A DNA stretch of 42,988 bases from Pseudobdellovibrionaceae bacterium (GTDB lineage: Bacteria > Bdellovibrionota > Bdellovibrionia > Bdellovibrionales > Bdellovibrionaceae), in NCBI GenBank assembly GCA_013359135.1, contig JABWCN010000036.1, positions 1 through 42,988 of the forward strand. Direction: 5' to 3'. Below the pieces are notes generated by a model. The model ran no database searches. It was not told the origin of the DNA and saw only the letters and a program-made list of their open reading frames with translations. Shown in pieces: positions 16,851 to 25,245 of the stretch. Position 1 is the stretch's first letter. Every line of letters starts with the position of its first letter. Both the position numbers and the translations under genes were made by a program.

Positions 16851-17855
16851 ATGAAAACATTTAAAATCCCGATTGTCGCTAGTTTGGTAATTATTCTTAT
16901 TGCTGGTTCCGTTGGAATGTTAGCAAACAGTTATATCCAACTGATACTCCTATTTTTGTTCGTCAATTCAATCATGGGCATGAGTCTTAATTTGATTAAT
17001 GGATACACAGGACAATTCTCCCTAGGACATGCCGGATTTATTGCCATTGGAGCCTACTTTACTTCAATAATCTCAACCAGTGTACCCTTCCCTTCTGGGC
17101 TAGGAGCACTACCAGTTGCTGGATTTATTACGATTGGCAGTGGTCTTGTTGCCGGTTTAGTTGGCTACTTTGTTGGATTACCCTCTTTACGTTTAAAAGG
17201 GGATTATCTTGCAATTGTAACTCTGGGCTTTGGTGAAATCATTCGTGTCAGCTTGAACAACATTCCTTTTTTCGGTGGTGCGATTGGTATTTCGAATATT
17301 CCTTCTTTTCCAGAACTGAACTTTGGAGGTTTTATCATCGATCGCTTTTTAGTGGCTTTGATTTTTGCCACATTTTGGGCAGTAACCTGTTTCTTTTTTA
17401 TTTGGCGCTTACTTAACTCAAGCCCAGGTCGAGGTTTTTTAAGTGTCAGAGAAGATGAAATTGCGGCTGAAGCAATGGGCATAAATACTACCAAGATGAA
17501 AGTTCAAGCCTTTGTTATTTCAAGTTTCTTTGCGGGGGTAGCAGGTTCACTTTATGCCTACTTTACTAACTATGTAAGCCCAGCAAGTTTCACTTTTTTA
17601 ATGAGTATTGATGCTGTCATTATGGTAGTTCTTGGAGGAATGGGCAGCATGACAGGTTGTCTAGCATCTGCTTTCTTCATCACACTTCTTCCCGAAATCC
17701 TAAGGTCTTTAAAAGATTACACCTACGGTATTGATTTAAGAATGGTCATCTACTCTTTGGCTTTAATTTTAATTATGATCTTAAGACCTCAAGGGCTTTT
17801 TGGGGAAAAAGAAATTTTTCATCACTGGAGAAAAAATGACAAGTCCACTACTTGA
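16851..17855 (+). CDS. livM: Branched-chain amino-acid ABC permease LivM
   Basis: 334 residues, multi-spanning. NLINGYTGQFSLGHAGFIAI is the LivM hallmark. Later segments SVREDEIAAEAMGINTTKMK and MVVLGGMGSMTG also fit. It ends in LRPQGLFGEKEI. It pairs with LivH, and its 3' end overlaps livG by 20 nt. Confidence 0.95.
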   Translation: MKTFKIPIVASLVIILIAGSVGMLANSYIQLILLFLFVNSIMGMSLNLINGYTGQFSLGHAGFIAIGAYFTSIISTSVPFPSGLGALPVAGFITIGSGLVAGLVGYFVGLPSLRLKGDYLAIVTLGFGEIIRVSLNNIPFFGGAIGISNIPSFPELNFGGFIIDRFLVALIFATFWAVTCFFFIWRLLNSSPGRGFLSVREDEIAAEAMGINTTKMKVQAFVISSFFAGVAGSLYAYFTNYVSPASFTFLMSIDAVIMVVLGGMGSMTGCLASAFFITLLPEILRSLKDYTYGIDLRMVIYSLALILIMILRPQGLFGEKEIFHHWRKNDKSTT

Positions 17856-18615
17856 TGTTCAAAATATCACCATGCAGTTTGGTGGTCTGAAAGCCGTCGA
17901 TAGTTTTTCAATGCAAATTTCTAAAGGACAGCTTGCTGGTTTGATTGGTCCCAATGGGGCAGGAAAGACAACTGTGTTTAATATGTTGACTGGGGTCTAT
18001 CAACCAACCTCAGGGCAGGTAGTTTTTAATAGCAAGTCTCTGACGGGATTAAAGCCTTATCAAATTTCTCATCATGGTCTAACTCGTACTTTTCAAAATA
18101 TTAGATTATTTAAAAATCTAACTGTTCTAGAGAACGTTCTCATAGCTGGTCACCAGCATATTAAGTACACGTGGTGGGACATCATGACCCTAAACAAGTC
18201 CTTCTCTTTAGAAGAGAAAGCTCTGAATGAAAAAGGAAAACAAATCTTAAATATTTTTGGTCTTTACGAAAAATGGAATGAAAAAGCAAGCAGTTTGCCT
18301 TATGGTGAACAAAGGAAGCTAGAAATTGTCAGAGCTCTTATGACATCACCTGAAATGATTTTATTGGACGAACCTGCGGCCGGAATGAATCACTCTGAAA
18401 CCCATAATCTTATGGAGCTAATTGCGAAAATAAGAAAAGAATTTAACCTTACAGTTCTTTTGATTGAGCATGATATGAAATTGGTGATGGGTATTTGTGA
18501 GAATATTTTTGTTCTTGATCATGGTGTGAAAATTGAAGAAGGTATTCCTTCAAAAATTCAATCTTCACCTAAAGTAATTGAAGCGTATCTTGGTGTTGAT
18601 AGTGAAACTCATTAA
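17836..18615 (+). CDS. livG: Branched-chain amino-acid ABC ATPase LivG
   Basis: 259 residues from the ATG at 17836 (MTSPLLDVQNITMQF), preceded by a GGAG element. A start at 17800 would add 12 residues that overlap livM more deeply. Walker A is GPNGAGKT, the signature region is LPYGEQRKLEIVRALM, and Walker B is MILLDEPAAGMN. The ending VIEAYLG is typical of LivG. Confidence 0.95.
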   Translation: MTSPLLDVQNITMQFGGLKAVDSFSMQISKGQLAGLIGPNGAGKTTVFNMLTGVYQPTSGQVVFNSKSLTGLKPYQISHHGLTRTFQNIRLFKNLTVLENVLIAGHQHIKYTWWDIMTLNKSFSLEEKALNEKGKQILNIFGLYEKWNEKASSLPYGEQRKLEIVRALMTSPEMILLDEPAAGMNHSETHNLMELIAKIRKEFNLTVLLIEHDMKLVMGICENIFVLDHGVKIEEGIPSKIQSSPKVIEAYLGVDSETH

Positions 18616-18635
18616 ATTTAAATATTAGGAATATT

Positions 18636-19352
18636 ATGATTCAAAAAACAATTCTTAAAGTTGAAAATCTTTTTGTTTCTTATGGAGCCATACAAGCTAT
18701 CAAAGGTATTTCATTTGAAATTCAAAAGGGCGAAATTGTATCTCTGATAGGGGCCAATGGAGCCGGTAAAACTTCTACTCTCAGAGCTATATCTGGAATT
18801 GTAGAATCTCAAGGGAATATTATATTAAATGACATCAACCTTGGCAGTATACCAACTCATGAAAGAGTAAAACATGGATTGGCTCAATCACCCGAAGGAC
18901 GTGGTATTTTTCCTCAAATGACTGTAAAAGAAAATTTAGAGTTGGGCTCATATTCTCGTTCAGATAAAGAACAAATTGAAAAAGATTTAAATTACTGCTT
19001 TAAGCTTTTCCCACGACTAAAAGAAAGACTTAGTCAGTTTGCAGGAACACTTTCTGGTGGAGAACAGCAAATGCTGTCCATAAGTCGAGCTATTATGTGT
19101 AAACCTGAATTATTACTTTTAGATGAACCTTCACTTGGATTGGCCCCAATTATTGTCAGTCAAATCTTTGATATTATTAAAAATCTAAACGCTTCGGGAA
19201 TGACAGTTCTTTTAGTTGAACAAAATGCTAAACAGGCATTAAGTATATCTGACAGAGCTTATGTTTTAGAAACTGGTAAAATCACTTTGACAGGTAAGGG
19301 CAAGGAACTTTTAAATAATGATGATGTTAGAAAATCATATCTTGGTGTTTAA
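18636..19352 (+). CDS. livF: Branched-chain amino-acid ABC ATPase LivF
   Basis: 238 residues. Walker A is GANGAGKT, SPEGRGIFPQMTVKENLELG is typical of LivF, the signature is LSGGEQQMLSISRAI, and Walker B is LLLLDEPSLGLAP. It forms the ATPase heterodimer with LivG, completing the transporter. It begins 20 nt after livG with an AGGA element. Confidence 0.95.
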   Translation: MIQKTILKVENLFVSYGAIQAIKGISFEIQKGEIVSLIGANGAGKTSTLRAISGIVESQGNIILNDINLGSIPTHERVKHGLAQSPEGRGIFPQMTVKENLELGSYSRSDKEQIEKDLNYCFKLFPRLKERLSQFAGTLSGGEQQMLSISRAIMCKPELLLLDEPSLGLAPIIVSQIFDIIKNLNASGMTVLLVEQNAKQALSISDRAYVLETGKITLTGKGKELLNNDDVRKSYLGV

Positions 19353-19381
19353 AAATTTTATCTTGTAAGAAAGAGAATCCT

Positions 19382-20194
19382 ATGAAAAGAAAACCGTGGC
19401 CATTGATCGTTCTTGCTATCCTTCACGTTCTTTCACCGATTGGAAATATTCTAGCCAATACTTTTTTAGCTCAAGTTTCCTTGTCAACTTATCTTCAAGT
19501 GTTATTTGGTCCTCAGGAGCTAATTAGAACTAGTATTTTTCTATTGGTACCAGTGATTTGTGGGGTTTTAATCTACATTTGTAAAAAGTGGAGTTATTAT
19601 CTGTACCTTGTATTAATGCTAGTTCCATTTATTTATAGTTACTACTCGTGGAAAAAACAAGCCATGAACACTCCTAACTTAGGTTTGTATTTGATTTTAT
19701 TTTATATTGTGAATTTGGCTATTGTTGGATACTTCATTATTCCACAAGTGAGAAAAGTTTATTTTGATCCAAGTCTAAGATGGTGGGAAACCAAACCTCG
19801 ATATACGGCTGAATTTGAAGCCGATGTTACGTGGATGGATAAAAAGGAAAAAGCAGAAATTAAAAATATTTCTGAAGGTGGTATCTTTATAAAAACTCCC
19901 ATGAAAATCAATACTCATGGTCGTATTACCGTAAGTTTTAAATTTGCAGAAAAACTTTTCGATTTTACGGGGGAAGTTGTTTATATAAACAAAAATTCAG
20001 ATCCTTTTGGATATGGAATTAGTTTTTCCCTTAATGACGAAGAAAAAATTGAACTAAAGGAAGTCATTCAAGTTCTATCCGAAAAAGGAACTCTTGTGTT
20101 TTCAAAAATCCCAACACCTGAGGATACTTTCGTTTATTGGATCAAAAAAGTCCTTACCACTCGCAAAGGCATTGTCCCAGAAGTAAAAAACTAA
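19382..20194 (+). CDS. Membrane-anchored PilZ-domain protein
   Basis: 270 residues. Four hydrophobic segments fall at about residues 8-30, 50-67, 71-88 and 101-122. They are followed by a cytoplasmic PilZ-like domain (about 135-240) with NISEGGIFIKT (162-172), the second c-di-GMP motif (D/N-x-S-x-x-G). The first motif (RxxxR) is not clear; only R140 lies at about the right place, so c-di-GMP binding is uncertain. It starts 29 nt after livF and is probably on the liv transcript, an unusual partnership. Confidence 0.8.
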   Translation: MKRKPWPLIVLAILHVLSPIGNILANTFLAQVSLSTYLQVLFGPQELIRTSIFLLVPVICGVLIYICKKWSYYLYLVLMLVPFIYSYYSWKKQAMNTPNLGLYLILFYIVNLAIVGYFIIPQVRKVYFDPSLRWWETKPRYTAEFEADVTWMDKKEKAEIKNISEGGIFIKTPMKINTHGRITVSFKFAEKLFDFTGEVVYINKNSDPFGYGISFSLNDEEKIELKEVIQVLSEKGTLVFSKIPTPEDTFVYWIKKVLTTRKGIVPEVKN

Positions 20195-20204
20195 AACATG
20201 TGCT

Positions 20205-20236
20205 ACTAACTAAGATGAAAATACATCTTAGTTAGT
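20205..20236. terminator. Bidirectional terminator between convergent genes
   Basis: Perfect 13-bp stem (ACTAACTAAGATG, 20205-20217; complement 20224-20236) with a 6-nt loop AAAATA. It lies between the PilZ gene (plus) and the DUF2802-like gene (minus). The stop codon of the latter (20228-20230) is inside the stem. Confidence 0.75.
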
Positions 20237-21070
20237 CTGCTCAATTCTTTTAAAAGCAAATGGCTTTACTGTAACCACTTTTCCTTTTTGATTAACAGCT
20301 TCTTGCTGGATAGCATCTTTTTTCTGAGGTTGATTCATAGGAATACTCGCTATCTTTGAACCCATAGCAGCCTCTGTTGCTATCGTTGAGTCATGAAGAT
20401 TTTTTTCATTCGCTTGATGAACTGCTTCTTTAAACCTATCACCTAATCTTTTTAAATTTTCCTTATCTACTTTTGGTAACTCAAAGGCTTTTTCAAAATC
20501 AACCCATTGATTCTGCACTAACTTGCTATCTATGTTTTGATCATTCATACTGTTTACATTTATCCATTCTGGTAGAGAATCCTCTTCAAACATTAAGTTC
20601 TCTTTATTAAGCTTAAGAATGAGATCAATTTCTCCTGGAGTTAAATCAACCTCTTTGGAAATATCCTCTATTGACAAGCCCTGGTGAGCCAATTTGGCAG
20701 CTTTTACATACTTTATAGTATGTTGACGTTCCATAATTTCTTTATGTGGTATTTTGTCCTGAAAAATTTTAGCTACTTCTAAACTCTTATGAATATTCAT
20801 TTCGATAGCGTTTATAATTTTATCAGCTTCAATAACTTTAATCTGAATCTCCTTTATTTTATTTTCCATTAATGCTGTTAATTGATTAACTTGAGTTTCT
20901 GTTCTGTCTGAAAGATCTTCTAAAACAGAAATTTTACTTTGTAGCAGTTGAAGTCCCCTAGTTAAACGTGGATCATCACCTTGTGGCTTATGAAACTTAA
21001 TCCACAGAATATAAAGACCAGCAAACATAAAGCACTGAAGTACAAGCAAAATAAGTAAACTCAAACTCAC
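20228..21070 (-). CDS. DUF2802-like membrane protein, probably motility-linked
   Basis: 280 residues starting at the GTG at 21070, which has AAGAGG 6 nt upstream and puts the hydrophobic helix (about 2-23) at the N-terminus. A TTG at 21130 would add 20 residues. After the helix comes coiled coil (about 40-105), then a helix-turn-helix-like segment (about 118-154; VKAAKLAHQGLSIEDISKEV) that resembles DUF2802, a family often encoded beside flagellar and chemotaxis genes. The C-terminal third is polar and low in structure. The function of this family is not established. Confidence 0.65.
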   Translation of the reverse strand: MSLSLLILLVLQCFMFAGLYILWIKFHKPQGDDPRLTRGLQLLQSKISVLEDLSDRTETQVNQLTALMENKIKEIQIKVIEADKIINAIEMNIHKSLEVAKIFQDKIPHKEIMERQHTIKYVKAAKLAHQGLSIEDISKEVDLTPGEIDLILKLNKENLMFEEDSLPEWINVNSMNDQNIDSKLVQNQWVDFEKAFELPKVDKENLKRLGDRFKEAVHQANEKNLHDSTIATEAAMGSKIASIPMNQPQKKDAIQQEAVNQKGKVVTVKPFAFKRIEQTN

Positions 21071-21282
21071 GGATAACCTCTTATCTGATATCTTTATAAT
21101 GATTATAGAATTGCATGGAGTTGTGCTCAAGACCGGATCTTTAGATTTCCCAACCTCCTAGCTTTTAGTATTGTTTCAATTTAATACAGTCCTTTTGTCC
21201 TAAACACATATTCTTTTTTGTGAGGTTTTAAAAAAAAATGTTATTCTATTTAAGTATTTATAAACTTCTTCGATAAACTATA

Positions 21283-21291
21283 TGTGATAAT
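21283..21291 (+). promoter_or_regulatory. Extended -10 promoter candidate for the VWA lipoprotein
   Basis: TGTGATAAT combines TG-N with GATAAT (five of six to TATAAT), about 23 nt before the ATG at 21314. No good -35 element is seen 17 nt upstream. Confidence 0.3.
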
Positions 21292-21313
21292 ATCGCTAGA
21301 ATGAAAGGCCTGA

Positions 21314-22540
21314 ATGTTTATGAAATTCATTTATGTTATTTTCTCTTTTTTACTTTTGAATTTATTTTTAATTTCGTGTGGACCTGTTAAGTTTTCATCT
21401 AGTTCGAACACTGAGGCTACAGGGACAGGTACAGATACCACTCAAGGAACTGGAACTGGTAATGGAACAGACAACAATAATAACTCTACAACTAGTACTA
21501 AAAATGTCAAAACAACCTATACAGTAACATCACAACAGAACAAAGTAGATATTATTCTGATTTTAGATAATTCTAGCTCTATGGCAGAAGATAATTCTAA
21601 ATTAGCAAGTCGCTTGACGACATTTGTATCTCAACTTGAAAGTTCTGCAATTGACTGGCAGATGTGTATGACGGTCACTTCATATATCCCTTATAATGGA
21701 TCCAATTATTGGGGAATGTCGATAAACTGGTCTGATTATAATGGATCTAAAAGATGGTTATTAAATAAAGGCACTTCAAACTTATCTACCATTTTTCAAA
21801 ACACAATTAATAACAACTTAGCTACAGGTGGATCCGGCACTAATGACGAGCGTGGTATTAAGGCAGCTTACTGGCATGTAAACTACAAAGATTATAATTC
21901 TTGTTATCGCAATGGTGCAGCTTTAGCTTATATTTTTATTTCTGACGAAGATGAAAGAAGCATTGGTGGCAAAGAATCAGAAAAATACTATTCTGACGAA
22001 ACAACTCTACTAGAGCAAGATGACCTGCCTAGCAGCCTTGTTGACAAAATCAAAGCCTCACTTGGGAATAATATCAGGTTAAGAGCTAACTCTATTATCG
22101 TTAAACCTGAAGATAGCAATTGTCTGCAAACTCAAGATAACCAAGGAACTAAAGCTCACTATGGAACTCTTTATAAAGAACTCTCTACATTAACGGGAGG
22201 TGGCGTTGGTTCCATCTGTGATACCGATTACGCTAATAACTTAAACTACTTCAATGAAGTGATTAATGACTCTTTAAGCTCTATGGCTCTTGAATGTAAC
22301 CCTGTAGGAAATAATGTTTCAGTGACAATAACTCCAACAAATTCAGCTATAACTTCCACAGTCCAAGGGCAGAGTTTAGTTTTTAATCCTAGTGTACCGT
22401 CTGGGTCGACTATTGTAGCTGAATACAAGTGCGCAATTTCAACTAACAATCGATTACCTAATTCTGTACCAGAAGAAATATCTATTTTATCTAAACTGTA
22501 CACTTGGATTGTAGCACCTATCTTAGGTTTATTTAAATAA
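21314..22540 (+). CDS. VWA-domain lipoprotein
   Basis: 408 residues. The signal peptide ends in lipobox LISC (Cys22). A Gly/Thr/Asn-rich linker (about 35-62) leads to a von Willebrand A-like domain with the MIDAS start DNSSSM (85-90; D-x-S-x-S). A later IFISDEDERS (about 214-223) is a candidate for the domain's acidic metal-binding loop. Paired cysteines and a short hydrophobic C-terminus (LYTWIVAPILGLF) follow. VWA lipoproteins usually mediate protein-protein adhesion at the cell surface; the partner is unknown. AAAGG lies 5 nt before the chosen ATG. It is a single-gene unit. Confidence 0.78.
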   Translation: MFMKFIYVIFSFLLLNLFLISCGPVKFSSSSNTEATGTGTDTTQGTGTGNGTDNNNNSTTSTKNVKTTYTVTSQQNKVDIILILDNSSSMAEDNSKLASRLTTFVSQLESSAIDWQMCMTVTSYIPYNGSNYWGMSINWSDYNGSKRWLLNKGTSNLSTIFQNTINNNLATGGSGTNDERGIKAAYWHVNYKDYNSCYRNGAALAYIFISDEDERSIGGKESEKYYSDETTLLEQDDLPSSLVDKIKASLGNNIRLRANSIIVKPEDSNCLQTQDNQGTKAHYGTLYKELSTLTGGGVGSICDTDYANNLNYFNEVINDSLSSMALECNPVGNNVSVTITPTNSAITSTVQGQSLVFNPSVPSGSTIVAEYKCAISTNNRLPNSVPEEISILSKLYTWIVAPILGLFK

Positions 22541-22562
22541 ATTCCTAAAATAGAAATGTTAC

Positions 22563-23771
22563 TTACTTTAATTGAGAAATGAATTCAACCATTCGATCAA
22601 TAGCTTTTTTCATTTTTTCTTCCGTCGTAGCGAAACTCAACCTCAAATATCCTTGATTACCACATTCAATACCAGGCACAGTTGCTACATAAAATTTTTC
22701 AAGAAGAATATCACCAACCATTTTATCATTTTCTATCACCAAATCTTGAAACTTTTTACCAAATAGTTCCTTGACGTTAACCCAAAGATAAAAAGCACCT
22801 TGCGGTTCACTGATTTTAAAAAGAGGGATACGTTTAAACTCTGATAAAGCTAGCTGTTTACGATGAGACAGTTTTTCATTTACTTTTTCAATATCAGTAT
22901 CACATTCATTCAAGGCTGACAAAACTGCATGCTGTGAAATACTTGAAGCCGATCCTGTTGATTGAGACTGATAATCGGCCATGGCAGTGATGATCTTCTG
23001 TGGTCCCAAAGCCCAACCAATTCTCCAACCTGTCATTGAAAAAGCCTTTGAACCACCATTAATAAGAATAACTCTCTCTTTCAAATCGGGAGCTACATGT
23101 AATAAATGAGGGGCAACATTATTAACTCGTTGTGCTTTATCAAAAACCAAAGAGTTATAAATATCATCACTGATAACAACGACCTGAGGAAATTTTCTTA
23201 GAACTTCAGCGAACGCTTTTAACTCTTCCGTTGTATACATTAAACCAGTAGGATTGCTTGGAGAACAAAATAAAAAGGCTTTAGTTTTTGAGTTGATAGC
23301 TTTTTCTAATTTTTCAGGTGTCAGCTTAAAACCTTCTTTTTCATCACAATGAACAATATGAGGAACTCCATCTGCTAACTCAACCATTGTTGGATAACTC
23401 ACCCAATAAGGCGAATGAATAATCACTTCATCCCCTGGATTACAAATCATCTGCAAAGCAGCAAAAATAATAAATTTAGCACCTGATCCTACGGTAACCT
23501 GATTGGGAGTGTAATCTAGGCCAATTTCTTTTTTTACTTTTTCAGCAATTCTTTTCCTTAACTCAATAGTTCCATTAGCTGGCGTGTATTTTGTGATGTT
23601 TTTTTCAATTGCTTCAATTCCAGCTTTTGAAGGAGCTTCAAAAGTATTCCAATCTGGCTCCCCAACAGTTAAAGAAATCACATCAAAACCTTTTGCTTGA
23701 AGATCCTTAGCCTTAGCTACTAGCGAAAGGGTTGGGGAGGGTTTTAAATTAAGTGCTCTTCGGGATAACAT
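22563..23771 (-). CDS. aspC: PLP-dependent aspartate-type aminotransferase (class I, fold type I)
   Basis: 402 residues. The PLP lysine is K242 in NGGSKAFSMTGWRIG. Other active-site residues are N173 in SPSNPTG, and D202 and Y205 in SDDIYNSL. The sequence SLVAKAKDLQAKGFDVISLT near the start and the length match the I-gamma aspartate aminotransferases. It interconverts aspartate and oxaloacetate, but specificity for other amino or keto acids cannot be excluded. Its start overlaps coaD by 23 nt. Confidence 0.92.
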   Translation of the reverse strand: MLSRRALNLKPSPTLSLVAKAKDLQAKGFDVISLTVGEPDWNTFEAPSKAGIEAIEKNITKYTPANGTIELRKRIAEKVKKEIGLDYTPNQVTVGSGAKFIIFAALQMICNPGDEVIIHSPYWVSYPTMVELADGVPHIVHCDEKEGFKLTPEKLEKAINSKTKAFLFCSPSNPTGLMYTTEELKAFAEVLRKFPQVVVISDDIYNSLVFDKAQRVNNVAPHLLHVAPDLKERVILINGGSKAFSMTGWRIGWALGPQKIITAMADYQSQSTGSASSISQHAVLSALNECDTDIEKVNEKLSHRKQLALSEFKRIPLFKISEPQGAFYLWVNVKELFGKKFQDLVIENDKMVGDILLEKFYVATVPGIECGNQGYLRLSFATTEEKMKKAIDRMVEFISQLK

Positions 23772-24321
23772 AATGACCTTTCTCTTTAATTAATTGAAGT
23801 TTTTTTAATAATGGTTTTTTAACACAACTAGGGACAAGGTCCCTCAAAGAGCCTCCATTCAAAGCTACTTCTTTGACACTTCGAGAACTGATGTAATAGT
23901 ATTCTGGACTAGCAAAAACAAGCAAGGTTTCAATTTCTGGCTCTAATTTTCTGTTTATATTAGCCATCGTCATTTCATACTCAAAATCGACAACAGCTCT
24001 TAATCCTCTGACTATTTTATCAATACCATGTTTTTTCATATAATTGACGGTCAAACCATCAAAAATATCCACAGAAATATTATGATACCCTTTTACTGCC
24101 TCGATAATTAAACCTTTTCTTTCTTCAGCAGAAAAAAGAAAATTCTTTTGTGCATTATTGGCCACTAACACCACTACTTCATCAAAAGACTTAGATAATC
24201 TTGTTATAATATCAACATGTCCCATTGTGATTGGGTCAAAACTTCCAGGGTAGATCACACGACTAATAGTTTTTTTTCTATTCTTTTTGCTATAGCTTTG
24301 ATTTAAGGATTTTTTTTTCAT
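23749..24321 (-). CDS. coaD: Phosphopantetheine adenylyltransferase (CoaD)
   Basis: 190 residues, about 20 longer than usual because of a Lys/Ser/Asn-rich N-terminal extension before the conserved start (VIYPGSFDPITMGHVDII). The nucleotidyltransferase TxGH motif (TMGH) and ISSRSVKEVALNGGSL near the end are intact. The enzyme adenylates 4'-phosphopantetheine in coenzyme A synthesis. The extension may be real or the true start may lie downstream at a non-ATG codon; no better ATG is available. It sits 17 nt after rsmD. Confidence 0.95.
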   Translation of the reverse strand: MKKKSLNQSYSKKNRKKTISRVIYPGSFDPITMGHVDIITRLSKSFDEVVVLVANNAQKNFLFSAEERKGLIIEAVKGYHNISVDIFDGLTVNYMKKHGIDKIVRGLRAVVDFEYEMTMANINRKLEPEIETLLVFASPEYYYISSRSVKEVALNGGSLRDLVPSCVKKPLLKKLQLIKEKGHYVIPKST

Positions 24322-24338
24322 TTTAACCCATCTCTTAT

Positions 24339-24890
24339 TTATATTTGTTTTTTAAAAAATGAAAGAACTTTATCACCAAAATCCTTATGGTCGAATCTAA
24401 AGAGTTCACCATAAGCATCATCGATTCGCTCCTGCTTTATTGATTCAATAGTAATAATTGTATTTTCATGAAATAACTTTGAGCCCGAAAGTTGAGTCAT
24501 TACTTCATGAGCCATTTTTTCAGTAAAAGGTGGATCGATAAAAATAACATCAAAGCTTTGATCACTATAATTTTTTATAAAAGTAAAAATATCTATTTTT
24601 GAAATCTTAATTTCACTTTTATTAATTTTTAATTTCTCTAGATTTTTATTTACTATTTCTAATGACTTGTGATTTTTATCAACAAAATGAACATATATGG
24701 CTCCCCTAGAGTAAGCCTCTAAGCCTAAATTTCCAGTTCCGCAAAATAAATCTAAAACTTTTGACTCTGGAATATCAAACTGAATTTTATTGAACAATGT
24801 TTCTTTTACTTTATCAGTCGTTGGACGTATGTGGTCAGCTTGAAACGAGACAAGGTGGTGTCCTTTAAATTTACCTGAAATTATCCTCAA
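24339..24890 (-). CDS. rsmD: 16S rRNA guanine-N2 methyltransferase RsmD
   Basis: 183 residues. MRIISGKFKGHHL and RPTTDKVKETLFN are the RsmD opening. SAM binding is at VLDLFCGTGNLGLEA and the catalytic motif is DPPF. RsmD methylates G966 (E. coli numbering) of 16S rRNA. The rsmD-coaD pairing is common in bacteria. It begins 1 nt after the stop of the receiver gene. Confidence 0.94.
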   Translation of the reverse strand: MRIISGKFKGHHLVSFQADHIRPTTDKVKETLFNKIQFDIPESKVLDLFCGTGNLGLEAYSRGAIYVHFVDKNHKSLEIVNKNLEKLKINKSEIKISKIDIFTFIKNYSDQSFDVIFIDPPFTEKMAHEVMTQLSGSKLFHENTIITIESIKQERIDDAYGELFRFDHKDFGDKVLSFFKKQI

Positions 24891-24891
24891 T

Positions 24892-25245
24892 CTATGCCCC
24901 CAAAATTTTTAAAATTTTATCACAAACTTTTACAATATCCTCGAATGGCTTGGCTATAAATAAATCTACTCTTTTTAAAATTTGAGTTTCAGTCTCTGTA
25001 TCTCCAATGTATGCAGATATTAAGCAAACTTTTGCCTTGGAAAAAGGTTTCACTTTATCTAACAACTGCTCTGCATTCAAACCAGGCATAATAAAATCAA
25101 GAATAACCAAATCTGGCTGAAAATCGATCCACTGTTTAAGGCCATCTGTACCATCGATAGCTACTCTTACCTCATGAGATTTAGAAAAAAATCTAGAAAA
25201 AGTTCTTCCAATGAGAACTTCATCGTCAATGATTAGTATTTTCAT
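24892..25245 (-). CDS. Single-domain response regulator (receiver only)
   Basis: 117 residues, a complete receiver domain with no output domain. The acidic pocket is D7-D8, the phospho-acceptor is D50 (LVILD50), the switch Ser is S77 and the conserved Lys is K99 (IAKP). Its start overlaps the sensor kinase gene by 20 nt, making it the likely phosphorylation partner. The target could be a motility or relay protein; nothing in the sequence says which. Confidence 0.9.
   Translation of the reverse strand: MKILIIDDEVLIGRTFSRFFSKSHEVRVAIDGTDGLKQWIDFQPDLVILDFIMPGLNAEQLLDKVKPFSKAKVCLISAYIGDTETETQILKRVDLFIAKPFEDIVKVCDKILKILGA

Noticed and set aside
21430-21490. GT-rich repetitive DNA in the VWA lipoprotein
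   Set aside because: It simply encodes the Gly/Thr/Asn stalk; unit length is irregular, so no evidence for a phase-variable repeat.
22522-22541. TTTATTTAAATAAA palindrome at the end of the VWA gene
   Set aside because: All A/T, no loop, and it includes the last codons; not convincing as a terminator although the two genes converge here.
22974-22987. GCCGATTA on the minus strand inside the aminotransferase
   Set aside because: It encodes a normal Met-Ala-Asp-Tyr segment of the enzyme and no promoter context or downstream gene change supports it.
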